Positions 1-9,543 of a stretch of DNA of 64,000 bases are shown here, piece after piece; position 1 is the first letter of the stretch, and each line of letters opens with the position of its first letter. Location: contig CM047809.1 of NCBI GenBank assembly GCA_026214975.1, forward strand, positions 24,712,241 to 24,776,240, given 5' to 3'. The notes under the pieces are model-generated. The model saw nothing but the letters and a program-made list of their open reading frames with translations. It was not told the DNA's origin and did no database searches. A program made the position numbers and the translations under genes. This stretch comes from Gentiana macrophylla. Its lineage: Eukaryota > Streptophyta > Magnoliopsida > Gentianales > Gentianaceae.

Positions 1-1139
1 GAAAGTACATTTGCCAAAATCGAGGGTGGTTTAGGGATTTTTCAGGTTGGAAGCTTGGAATCTAGCTCTTTTGTGTAGGATCTTGTGGAACTTCCAATGT
101 AAGAAAGAGCGCCTTTGGGTGAAATGGATCAATCTTTGAGTACTTAAAGAATGCAGATCGTGGTCTTATCCTTACAAGTCACTGATTTCGCTTTAATCAA
201 AGCGTCTTGAATTAGGGATAGGATCTGAATTATCTTTGGATTCTGCTTTGGAGCCGCTATTGCTATGATGAAATCCTGGTCCATTGGTATCAAATTATCC
301 CCTGCTAAAGCTTATGATTTCTTTAGGCACCAAAGTCCCAAGGTTTGGTGGTGCAGACTTGTCTGGAACCACAGAGCCACCCCAAAACACTGCTTTTTGT
401 TGTGGATGGCCATGAAACATGCTATGCTTACTCTTGATAAGCTTCATTTTGATGACAAACTCTGCTCCTTGTGTGGATTGGTGAATGAATCTGCCTCTCA
501 TCTGTTTTTTCAGTGTCCAATCTCCTGTATGATTTGGGGCAAGGTCAGGTTGTGGCTAGGTATCAATAGAAGACTGGAAACTATAGCTCTTTGCTCTCGG
601 ATGGATGAAGAGGAAATGCAGGGAACTTCTCATGCAAATGTGGCTAGATGTGCCTCTGTTTACGTGGTTGTTTCTTGGATTTGGTACATGAGAAGCAGAA
701 AGAGGTTTCAGAGGAGTACTATGAAGATTGATGATGTGTTGTTTTGCATTAAAACACATATGTTTTACATAATGCATTTGCATTTCCTTGTACACTTTTA
801 CACCTTAATGTTTAGGTTTTGTATATCTTTTGTGATTTCTAGTAGGTTTTGTTGGTGGATGTATGAGATTATTTTGTTTCTCTACACACCTTGGGATATG
901 CTCTGTGAGTTATGCTCTCACATGACCCCCTTTTGATTTTGGGTGTTGATATGTGTTTAGTGGGTTGTTGTTTCTTGTTGCATATAACCTCAGGGGTCTT
1001 ATGCAGCTTGGAATCAACAAATCTAACCTCTTCTCAACACTAGTGTAGTGTTAGTTTATTTCTTTTTTATGATTAGGATGTAATCTCTTGTACTTTGCAT
1101 ACCTTGGTTATATAAAATTTTTACCTTTAACCAAAAAAA
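1..1139 (+). mobile_element. LINE (L1-like) 3' end with A-tail
   Basis: 3' portion of a plus-strand non-LTR retrotransposon. Remnants of the region after the RT core (GGLGIF-like and LWVKWIN-like motifs) lie at about 20-160, a zf-RVT domain at 340-560, then a T-rich 3' UTR and a terminal run of eight A at 1132-1139. Copy II has no LINE at the matching point (38520/38521), so this one was inserted into the older LINE RT sequence that continues at 1140. The 5' part lies outside the window. Confidence 0.82.
265..936 (+). pseudogene. LINE ORF2 C-terminal fragment, zf-RVT domain
   Basis: Open stretch of 223 codons that belongs to a LINE polyprotein. The first ATG is internal and not a true start. 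Residues of about 25-110 fit the zf-RVT zinc-binding region that follows plant LINE reverse transcriptases: a VWWCRLVW segment, PKHCFLLWMA, a CSLCG knuckle and HLFFQCP. The upstream 264 bases continue the polyprotein but hold several stops and frame changes. Codons past about 165 are low-complexity and probably 3' UTR. Not functional. Confidence 0.8.
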
Positions 1140-1140
1140 A

Positions 1141-1610
1141 GATGTATGGTGCCAGTGGGTTTCCCTGACGTAACCGACCCTGTGGGGAAAAATCTTAGAG
1201 GCTTTTATTATTCCACAAAATAGAGAGTAAGGCTGAAGTGAGGCAAAACACAATGATTTATAGCATATCCGGTTTGAAGCCAAGAGCTTCGAGAACTTGC
1301 TGAATAAAGCAACATTTCGTTTTATCGTACGCTTTTTCAAGATCAATATTCAACACCATATATAAAGACTTTCCTCCCATTTTTCTTTGGAATTAGGGTG
1401 ATAAGTATGCGGTTCAATTCATATCCCTGGGGAATGGAAGCTACTGTCCTCGTCGTGAAAGGCCTTAGTAACAAAGTTGGTACCAGATTCACCAACAATG
1501 TTCAGATTTACCAACAATGCTCCGTTATTGGAGTTGTGAGATTATCGTTCTACTTCTTCAACGAATGGCTGCCAATGTGGAAAAATGAGTGTTGCATGCG
1601 TTCAGCCATT
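1141..1610 (-). pseudogene. LINE reverse transcriptase fragment, copy I
   Basis: Minus-strand fragment of an L1-type RT. Visible motifs in order are LNRILITLIPKKNGRK (about 1420-1375), KMGGKSLYMVLNIDLEKAYD (RT region with the first catalytic Asp, about 1380-1325), FIQQVLEALGFKPDML (about 1310-1265) and the PQGRLRQGNPLAPYI box at the left edge (about 1190-1141). Stops and small indels interrupt it. The FADD box is absent because the younger LINE inserted at 1139/1140. Copy II preserves more of the same gene. Confidence 0.8.
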
Positions 1611-1934
1611 TAAGGCGGGATTTTTTAAACCAATTAATACAACTCTTTTTGCTTTAAGATAGATTGATACTCTTCCCTAAGTTCAATTTCAAGCTGCTGA
1701 AGGGACAATGAGGGTCCTTGGGCTAAGGCATTTTTAGATATACCTTCAATATGGGCCCTGTTTCAAATATAAAGAATTTTTTTTGAGTGAAGAAAGTAAC
1801 AGCGGAAGCTAGCAATGCCTCTTCCGGCAATAAACTCATTAAAATCGCGATTTTCCATCCAACATGAGGAACTGATTGCATTTGTTCTCCAAGTGTTTCC
1901 ACGGAGATACCCAAATCCAGTTGTTCTGCTTCAG

Positions 1935-3297
1935 TCAAAACAGAATAACAAGAGCCATAGCTTGCATTGATCCATCATTCAGTTCAATAATAGGCATTAA
2001 CGTCTTTCTCAAATCGACTTCCACACAAACGCGACCATAATATATATCTTTAGATTTCTTCAATGACGTTTCGTCAACTTTTAGTGCTTTCCCAATGCAG
2101 TTACCAACATCCATCAGCGTTTCGGAATCAAAAAATTTGATTAGGAGAAATGGAACATGAAGCCACACCATTGTCGTTGGGATCGATTGTTTCCTTAGCC
2201 GCATGAAACATGCATGGTCTCTATTTCGAATTTTCGAGACAGTGATACAGTGGGGTTCTATATTAGCCATGGGCCATGTCAGAGAACGTGATCATAGTCC
2301 TCTTTAAATCCAAATCGTATCAGATCGTATCCGTTTTTGAGGTCACTGAAAAACATTTTTTCGGCCAGATGCCCACATGTCCTACAATCGTTGTTGGAGA
2401 CTGTGCGTCCCGATACCTTGACAATTAGTGCCGGCCTCCAAGGCTTCCACAGATTCATCATCCTTTCTGGTAGGACATACACGATGTTCGGCTTAGGGGC
2501 AAGGGGCGGACGGAGGATCCTGCGTGACGGGGGTGATAATAGTAGAAGCAAAATGTATACTATTGATTTTTTTTCTGTCCCTTTGTATTCGAGGAGAAAC
2601 ACTACTATACAATGAAAATAAACACCACTATACGTTTTGCGATACATATTAAATAAAACATTACTATATATCGTATTATATCCGAACACATTAACTTAAT
2701 TCTACCCCAAAAATAAATATTTCACATATTCACACATTAAAAACAATGTTTTTAGAGGAAAAAAAAACATTTCACACATTAATATTTTTAATTTTTATAA
2801 GTAAAATGCTATTCATATTTGTTTATATGTATCACTTTTGTAATGCCGGTGTATTTTTATTCATATTATAAAAGTTTTATATCAGTTTATCCAATTATTA
2901 TAAATGATATGGGCATATATAAATTTTAAGCGGGGGAGGGGGAGCAAAAAAATTACATAACATGTATAATAGTGTTTTTTCCGGATCCGAGAGAGGCGGT
3001 TGCCCCTTCCCATAAAGCTAGGTCCGCCCCTGTTCAGGGAGCGAAGGGCCAGGTACCGGGAATTTTAAAGCATATTGATGCATAACTGGATGAGATGATC
3101 TTTTGGCTCATCTTCTCCAATGTAGACGTCGAAGTCATCCTCACCCGCTTGCAAAATCGAAACTCCGCCACATTGTTTCTAGACTAAAGGTGTCGCTCCT
3201 TCCGATTCGATTTGGTACTCTTCGAATGGTCTCTTCTTAAACTTCCTTAAACTCCTTCCATATCGTTGCTAGAATCTACTGTGAGATGGTTATCCAT
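1935..3297 (-). pseudogene. LINE ORF1 (DUF4283/gag-like), broken, copy I
   Basis: RNA-binding ORF1 protein of a plant LINE, with ATG at 3297. The N-terminal part reads to FKIPGTWPFAP near 3040. It is interrupted by a TIR element at 2500-3032 and resumes with KPNIVYVLPERMMNLWKPW (about 2500-2440) and the DUF4283 core, including GRTVSNN, FFSDLKNGYDLIRF and EDYDHVL. A frame change near 2275 leads to the second half: MVWLHVPFLLIKFF, IGKALKVDETSL and GRVCVEVDL. The zinc knuckle proper is not visible. A further 70-codon stretch (1938-1723) may be the remaining tail of ORF1. Confidence 0.75.
2500..3032. mobile_element. Old non-autonomous TIR element inside LINE ORF1, copy I
   Basis: Ends carry inverted GGGGCGGAC (2503-2511) and GTCCGCCCC (3022-3030). 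Nearby GGATCC sites are also inverted, near both ends. The insert splits a single ORF1 reading frame: the protein reads up to WPFAP on one side and APKPN on the other. Flanking CTTAGGGGC and TTCAGGGAG may be a decayed 8-10 bp target duplication. The interior is AT-rich with no ORF. A hAT or Mutator-type MITE is likely; the superfamily is not settled. Confidence 0.55.
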
Positions 3298-3390
3298 GGC
3301 GGAATTCACCACAACCGGCTCAAATGAGTAAACGAGGTGCTAGGGTTTCGGCGAGGAGGAAGGGGATCGCTAGACCGCGGGTAAAAAAGT

Positions 3391-3672
3391 TACTACCTCC
3401 GTCCTAAAATGTAAGTACATTTAACTTTTTTATTTTGTCCCATAATGTAAGTCCATTTATATAATTAATGAAGCATTTATTACATTTTTCTCTTTTACCC
3501 CACTTATTATATACCAACCACTTTTCATTTGCTTTGCATTAATAATAGTCAAAAAGTCATTTTAGTCTTTTTTCATCAAAATTAATGATGTATAATCAAT
3601 TTAACCAACTTTCTTAATCTATGTGAAAAACTCAAGCGGATTTACGTTTTAGTTTTTATTTGACGGAATAAT
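3391..3672. mobile_element. Stowaway-like MITE (degenerate), copy I
   Basis: Left end TACTACCTCCGTCC with the common Stowaway CTCCGTCC terminus after TA. The right end reads TTTGACGGAATAAT, an eroded inverse. About 280 bp, AT-rich, no ORF. Copy II has the same element at 40769-41050. Tc1/Mariner-type MITE by terminal motif only; the right end is weak. Confidence 0.5.
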
Positions 3673-4213
3673 CTTTTTCGTATAATTAATACGCTCTTCT
3701 TTTATGTTTCTCACTCACAAATAAGGGTAAAAGAGAAAAATATGACAATTATTGATGGTTCATAAATGTTTTTCATCAACTTAAAAAAAACAAATATGTT
3801 TCTAAATATACGTCGTTTCAAAATATAATTCATTTTTGGATTTATGTTATGTCCCTTAATATAAGTTATTTATAAAACCAATATACTATTTATTAACATT
3901 TTATTCTTTTTACCTCTAATTTATATCAATTCAACAACTTTTATTCATTTTACAACAAAAACGCCTTCTTATGGACTTTTAGGCGTTTTCAAACGTCGCT
4001 AAACCTTTCTTTTCTTGTGGTGGTTTATGATAGTTAAATTGTGTATTAGCTAGGCATTTTTGTCATACATCTATGACATTTTTCATTTTTTTTAAATTGG
4101 TGAAAACTCTATACCGGCATATCTTTAGGGACAAACGTAGTACATTGGTTAGAGAGGAACAGAGAATATTATCCTCACAATCTATATTGGCTCCTGTATA
4201 ATAGAGTGTGGTT
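3673..4213. other. AT-rich spacer, no feature
   Basis: AT-rich DNA shared with copy II (41051-41590). It holds a second CGTCGTTTCAAAATATAA-like segment resembling MITE ends, but I could not find a matching terminus. No ORF or RNA gene is apparent. Confidence 0.5.
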
Positions 4214-5162
4214 TTTAAAAAAAAAAAAAAACCCAACACACTTTATTAAGTTTTGTCTGCCAAAGCGGCACAAATTACATTAGGAGTAGGGGATGAACCC
4301 CAAGCCATTCTTCCTATAAGACTAAGGCCTTCATTTGCTAAGAGATGTGCTAGAAAATTTCATCATCTCTAAGAAAAGTGAATTTAGAGAGAGAAAAACA
4401 TTGCAGAAAACTTCGACAATCATCAGTTATGCTGCCAATGTGAGACAAGTTTTCTCTATCATTTGTCATCTTGTTTATGACCGTTAGTGAGTCATCTTCA
4501 AAAATGACGTTGAAAAATCCCCAACAAATGGCTTGGAATATAGCATGATACATTGCTAATGCCTCTGCGATAATCGCATTGTATCCACCCTCCAATTTTT
4601 TTACTGCCCCAAAAGAATCGTCTAATCATAGACTCCAAATCGTTGATGAGATATTTAGGCAAAATAAAACATTGCATCACATATTGAGATAAAGCTTGGA
4701 TAACCGCTTTAATCAATATATCTTTTGCAGCTGAAGGTAAAAATTTCCCCTTCCAGCAATTCAATTTTTTTGAGACTCGATCTTTTATATAGGCAATGAT
4801 TTCCTTTTTAGAACGACCCACAACAAAAGGTAACCCGAGGTATTTTCCGTTGTCCGACCCAAAAGAAATATTTAAGATTAAAGAGAGCTCATGTCTTTGG
4901 TCATCATCAATATCTTTGCTAAAAAAGAAGGATGATTTATGTAAGCTTACCTTCTGTCCAAAAAGCTCTTCATAAGATTTGAGAATATCCATAATCGCAT
5001 AGCCAACTTCATTTGTAGCCTCAGAAAAAATCATACAGTCATCTGCAAAGAGAATATGGCTTAATTCAAAAGAGCCCCTGCCAAAGCTAACTCCCGTAGC
5101 ACCTGGTGTTTTTGGGCATGGCGAATCATTGCAGAAAATCCCTCAGCACATATAATGAAAAG
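4214..5162 (-). mobile_element. LINE fragment: RT C-terminal half joined to RNase H, copy I
   Basis: Minus-strand L1-like LINE piece. It enters inside the RT (FIICAEGFSAMIRHAQ-like segment at about 5160), passes the FADD box at about 5045, continues through the thumb region, then jumps into an RNase H domain near 4595. The usual zf-RVT region between them is missing. The 3' end runs to about 4214, next to an A/T tract. The sequence differs from the other LINEs in the window, so it is a separate family. Confidence 0.78.
4350..5090 (-). pseudogene. LINE ORF2 remnant (RT and RNase H), copy I
   Basis: Frame from about 5090 reads HILFADDCMIFSEATNE, containing the catalytic FADD box. It continues with SYEELFGQKVSLHKSSFFFS, GKYLGLPFVVGRSKKE, WKGKFLPSAAKDILIKAVIQ and MIRRFFWGSKK, the normal RT/thumb order. 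At about 4600 the frame shifts into AEALAMYHAIFQA, VIFEDDSLTVINKM and ITDDCRSFLQ, which fit the RVT_3-type RNase H of plant LINEs. About 600 bp of intervening zf-RVT sequence has been deleted, so the gene is dead. Confidence 0.8.
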
Positions 5163-5524
5163 AACTAGGATTATTATATTGAGGGTGCAGACTTGATAGA
5201 CATAACATAATATGATGCCTTATATCTACCCTAACATCAGATGTAAATAGGAATATTATATTGAGGGTGGGTGTGACGGGAGAAATGGAGGGAATTTTTA
5301 TTATATTGAGGCAGAGACAAAGATTCGACCTCTGATCTATACCAGGAAGTGGAATAGGCCAAGTTCAATCTAGAGAGAGGGACACAAACTTATGTATGCA
5401 ACCGTCATGTATTTTTTTTCAATGTGGTAATTGTTATAATATTTAAACTACAACATATAATTTTTATTCGAATAGACTACACCATATATACGTTGACCTA
5501 AAATAATGTGAATAAAACTCTAAC
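5163..5524. other. Spacer, no gene seen
   Basis: AT-rich spacer. A short phrase ATATTATATTGAGG recurs at 5170-5330, a weak local duplication. No ORF of interest. Copy II has an extra 13 bp in the matching stretch (near 42735). Confidence 0.45.
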
Positions 5525-5707
5525 CAGGATCCTGTAAAGTGAGAGGTTGAAATGAACTCTCAAGTGCAAGAGAAGTAATCACACACTCACAATGTGAAGA
5601 TGATCTAACTATAAATATTTTTCAAAACTACGTCGTTTCACTTATAATGTCTAGAAATACTTGAATTTGAGAGTTCAATTGAGATTCTCACTTGAAAAGA
5701 TCCTTGC
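5525..5707. mobile_element. Small MITE with ~47 bp imperfect TIRs, copy I
   Basis: The left arm at 5525-5571 (CAGGATCCTGTAAAGTGAGA start, then GAACTCTCAAGTGCAAG) is the imperfect inverse of the right arm at 5660-5707 (CTTGAATTTGAGAGTTC through GAAAAGATCCTTGC). Only about 90 bp of non-palindromic AT-rich DNA separates them. No clear target duplication, so superfamily is open; the long TIR suggests Mutator-like. Present in copy II at 42918-43100. Confidence 0.55.
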
Positions 5708-6513
5708 TCCGTCTAATATAACATTTGTACGTTTAAAACTTCCAATATTTTCATGTTTCAAAAGAGTTGAGGTAAAATTATTGAAGAATTGAAAATTGCC
5801 ATATTTCTCCATCAATCACAAAATTTGAGAGGGGAAAATATAAAGTTTAGGGACATATATCGTACAAATAGGGTTCATCGTTGGGTATTGTTTTTCAGTG
5901 ATCATGTAACACCAAATTATATTTGCTTCAGAATTATTTTAAAATTTACATTTGTCTTGCAATAATGAGAACAGCATTAGATTCTCACTAAAGCCTATTG
6001 GATTTATCAAAAGTGTGTCGGGTCAGGATAGAGGGGCCTTTGGACGAAAGATAACGCATTTCCACCAAGGATTTATAAAAAATTGTCAAATTATTGGAAT
6101 CTGTTTATATATAGAATTATGGGTTTATGGTTAAAAAGGATAATTTGAACCTAACAATTTGAACCTAGAAATATGCAATAAGGACAGTATAATTTTTTTC
6201 GGGTAAAAAAGACATGTCCTTATTCCACTGTGATAGTGAAACATTACATTTGAGGCCAATTCCACAGCAGAAACAGTGGATTTGGGGTTATGAACAGTGA
6301 ATTTGTCATTATCACTCATTTTATATTTTCACTGTCTTGATTTCGATTTTCTCCATATTTTTTTTTGTTCTTTTAAACCACTGCTCCTAGAATTATTTGG
6401 ATTATGTTTTATTTGTGATGTATTTTGCTCTAAATGTAGAGTGAATCGTATCAAATTTGTTTCCAAAAAAAAATTGTATCAAATTTCACGACAGGTAAAA
6501 TAGGTGATATATC
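5708..6513. other. AT-rich spacer, no gene seen
   Basis: No convincing ORF, TIR or RNA gene. Shared with copy II (43101-43903). The short open stretches on either strand have no recognisable domains. Confidence 0.45.
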
Positions 6514-6635
6514 GCCAACATGGCATCGGCCCAGTGGTAAATGATGTGGTGAATAACCTGGAGTTTCCGGGTTCGAGTCTCAATGAGGACAAAAGTTTGT
6601 GTACGTGCGTATCTTTCGTATCCGTAAAAAAAAAT
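6514..6635 (+). mobile_element. tRNA-derived SINE, copy I
   Basis: 122 bp element flanked by the 9 bp direct repeat TGATATATC (6505-6513 and 6636-6644). It starts GCCAACATGGCATCGG and has a pol III A-box-like GGCCCAGTGGTAAATG (about 6528) and a B box GGTTCGAGTCTC (about 6570). It ends CGTATCCGT plus an A tract. The same insertion with the same TSD is in copy II. It is not a functional tRNA: there is no cloverleaf 3' half. Confidence 0.82.
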
Positions 6636-6644
6636 TGATATATC

Positions 6645-6987
6645 ATGAGATAAAAAAAAACATATGTTATTTTATTCAATTAATATTTTATTTCAATTAG
6701 ATTGAATGTAATACAAGAAAAATGTTTTCCAAGCGTACCCTTGATTTTCTTTATCATATCATAAACATAATAATAAGAGGAACATAGTCGGAAAGTTGGA
6801 TAGGCAACAAGAACAAGAAAAGCCCATTTATCACAATAAAATTTTGGGCCTAAAGAAAAAAGTTCTGCCAAACAAACAAGACCGAATGGTGTGTGTAAAA
6901 AAAAAAAAACCAAAAACCAAATTGGCATACACAAGAAAGTAATTTATCTAAACTACGTAGATATTTTATGTTATAATGGCCGTAAAG
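6645..6987. other. Spacer, no gene seen
   Basis: AT-rich stretch between SINE and hAT-like element. No supported feature. Confidence 0.45.
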
Positions 6988-8029
6988 TAGGGTTGGCCAA
7001 AAATCCCTTAAAACCCAACACTATCCGGTTCCCATCCCTCTCCCAACCCGATTTTTCTCGACCCATGTTTTTCTTGATCCGAATTTGTCGGGTTTTTCCC
7101 TTCCTGAACGAGGACGAGATTATATCCGGGTATGATGTTTGAATCCCGACGGGTCCCTATCCCGACCCGACCAAATCAATTGTTTTTATATATTTATTTA
7201 TTATTTTTTCCTAAAAAATATTTATTCTTTAATTATGTATTGATACACATTTATTGCAAAATATAGAAATTTTGCTTGATTCTTGTCTTAATTTCTCCTT
7301 AATTTGTACGAGTGATTCAATTCCTTTCATCCGTAGGCGGTGGTTCTTCCATGGTTGTGTAACATCCCGACTTTTCAGAAAAGGGTAAAAGAGTCTTTTA
7401 ACAAATTCAGGTTTTTCGGGTTATTTAATTAAACGATTTGAAGTATATTTATATATATATATATATTTTGTTATATAAGAGAGAAAAAAACCAGATTTTT
7501 GTTAAGCAAGGGTGGTTTAGTAAAAAGGGGTTTATTTTGGAAGTGGGTATTTAAGGTTAACCTAACACTAATCTCCTAAACCTAATTAGAAATCAGTTTT
7601 CACGTTTCCCCCTCCTCTCCTGCGCAAATGAGAAAGAAAAGGGAGAGACTAGAAGAGTTCTCCAACCATCAAAGGAAGGGTTGATCGTTTTTCCGAGCAA
7701 ATTCAAGAGTTGGAATCGCCGTGTAGAGGGCGCGTTTTGCCTTCGGTTTGGTTGTGTTGCGTGGCTTTTCTCCGAGTTTTGATCCGGTTGGTGGCTGAAT
7801 TTAGGTAAGGAGAACTACCCCTATGATCTCAATTGTCTTTGTAAGGTTTAGATGTTTTTGTAAAGTGTTTTGGTGCTAGAAAGATGAGTTGTTGGGTTGA
7901 GCATTGATCATAAGTGCTATGGTATGTCTAGATGTAGTTTTGGTGTTTTACGTGTTGTTCTTCTTTGATGTTTGGTTTGGAAACGATCTGGAAATCGCAT
8001 GATGATGATTCTAGGGTTTGGGTCGAACC

Positions 8030-8231
8030 AGGTGGGCGGGCGTCTGGTTCACCGGACGGGCGGGCGCTCGAGAAGTACATTCGAGACGGCGTCTGGCCTC
8101 TCTGGACGGGCGTCTGAAGTGTTGTTTTACATTCAGGATTGAAACTGTTTTAGGTGGACGGGCGTCTGGGTATAGTGGACGGGCGTCCAGTAAGGTTCAG
8201 ACGGGCGTCCAGGGTCTTAAACGGGCGTCTA
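8030..8231 (+). repeat. Cluster of eight GACGGGCGTC-like near-palindromes
   Basis: Degenerate copies of GGACGGGCGTCTGG or GGACGGGCGTCC at about 8031, 8054, 8083, 8103, 8155, 8177, 8197 and 8219. The 3' LTR has a diverged version (20352-20512). GACG and CGTC arms flank a GG centre, so each copy is almost self-complementary and has two CpGs. Confidence 0.85.
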
Positions 8232-8650
8232 GCTTGTTTTGTCCTTCTTTCTTTGTTGGTTGTCGTTCGACCTTATAAGCATGATTTATCTTTATAAAAC
8301 CTTTATATATGATATGTTAATATGGTATAAACGTAGACAAGCCTGAATTGAGCTTCTGATTCGTTCAGTTAAAACACCGAATGTACTCTTAAAGGGAGTT
8401 GAAGTTCGGATCCGTCGGAAGAGCATGATAGGCTTGTGCTTTGATGAATTAGGATTCATCAACGTCGTGTATGTGCTAGGACTTGTCCGTGTCTAGTGGT
8501 CTCAGGAAGAGAGTAGTCTATGTGAGGAGATTACTTGAAAATACTTAGGTTGGCTAGCTAATAACCTAATAAACAACGTCTTGACTAGTAAAAGATTAAA
8601 CAACCTGTCTCTCTTGGCTAGGCACCAGGCTAAATCGCGATGCATGTGCT

Positions 8651-8882
8651 ACCTCTCGAAGGTGGAAGAACCGTGAGTCAAAAGACCTAAGCACGGAGGG
8701 ACTCTCTTTGAGAGGTGTGCGTGCTATCGGAGTCTACCTTTTCTAGACTTCGTGGGTATTGGTGTGATCCACTAATATGTTGCAAAAGAGTGTTCCCAAG
8801 GTGGAAGAACTCAGAGGTCAAAGACCCCTAAGTACAGAGGACTCTCTTTGAGGGGATGCGCGTAGTGCCCTTGAGTGCGGTT
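8651..8882 (+). repeat. Two diverged LTR modules, period 139 bp
   Basis: GGTGGAAGAA...GTCAAAAGACC...GGACTCTCTTTGAG occurs at 8661 and again from 8800. Around the first module, ACCTCTC (8651-8657) can pair with GAGAGGT (8710-8716). In the 3' LTR the matching position has a perfect CCTCACG/CGTGAGG stem (20931-20937 with 20951-20957). Confidence 0.65.
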
Positions 8883-9532
8883 GTAACATAGATAGGTTAA
8901 GCTAGAAACAGATTAGTCACAACATGTTGATGAGCATGAAGTGAACCCTAGATTGAGTCGGTCTCACTTAAATAACTAATTAAATAATTATCTTTTCTTT
9001 ATAAACTATAGTTGTTATCATAGCTTCTCTTTCTTCACGAGCACGTTGTACTTACCTCGAATGCATATTTTTTATGTGTGTTGGGGGTGAGAAGACGAAA
9101 CGAGTTGATCAGGTTAGCCTTGAGCTCGTCGAGGAGTTCAATGACGTTTTGATGGCGTTGAAGTCACTCTGATGTTTTCCTTCACTTTTCTTTTAAAGGT
9201 TGTACGGTTTATCTTGTAGATTCTCTTATAAGCTTGTTGTACTTTTATTTCAAGTTTGTGAGACTAGTTTGGTATCGTTCTTTTGAGGCATCGTACGTTG
9301 TAAGTTTTATATCGTTGTTGTAAGCTTTTTTTTTTTTTTTACCCCTAGATGGTTTGTATTCTATTCTAGTAGCATTTATGTTTTATACCCGAGTCTTTTG
9401 GGCTTCCGTTGCTTTATTTTTGATCTGACGACGCAGAGGTGGCGTATAATTTTAGATTTATTTAACGTTATCGTGCTACTGAACGTTCTCTTCCGGATAA
9501 GGGCTCGGTATCTGGGAGCGGGGCGTTACAGT

Positions 9533-9543
9533 TGGTATCAGAG
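9533..9543 (+). promoter_or_regulatory. Primer-binding site, initiator tRNA-Met
   Basis: TGGTATCAGAG begins two bases after the LTR end and is complementary to the 3' end of plant initiator tRNA-Met. It primes minus-strand cDNA synthesis and fixes the LTR end at 9530. Confidence 0.9.

Larger units (their letters stand above)
1140..3297 (-). mobile_element. Old degenerate LINE, copy I (ORF1 plus RT fragment)
   Basis: Minus-strand L1-like relic. Reading from 3297 downward there is an ORF1 with DUF4283 and the start of a zf-CCHC_4 region, then a jump directly into RT motifs at about 1420-1141: TLIPKKNGRK, LNIDLEKAYD and a LRQGNPLAPY-like box. No endonuclease domain lies between them, so an internal deletion occurred. 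A later transposon (2500-3032) split ORF1, and the LINE ending at 1139 cut the RT. The RT continues further in copy II (down to about 38236). Confidence 0.8.
7358..9530 (+). repeat. 5' LTR of Tekay-like element
   Basis: 2173 bp, starting TGTAACATCCCGAC and ending GGGGCGTTACA. It contains an AT-rich upstream section with a TATTTAAGG box near 7548, a cluster of GACGGGCGTC motifs (8030-8231), two related modules 139 bp apart starting with GGTGGAAGAA (8661 and 8800), and a T-rich downstream part. A short open stretch here (8018-8278) is not a gene: it reads through the motif cluster. Confidence 0.88.

Noticed and set aside
6540..6600. Functional tRNA gene
   Set aside because: A and B boxes are present but the acceptor and anticodon stems do not form, and the unit ends in an A tract with a TSD, so it is a SINE.
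8018..8278. 86-codon ORF in the GACGGGCGTC cluster as a gene
   Set aside because: It lies within an LTR, is built from the repeated GC-rich motif, and is not conserved in the second LTR copy.
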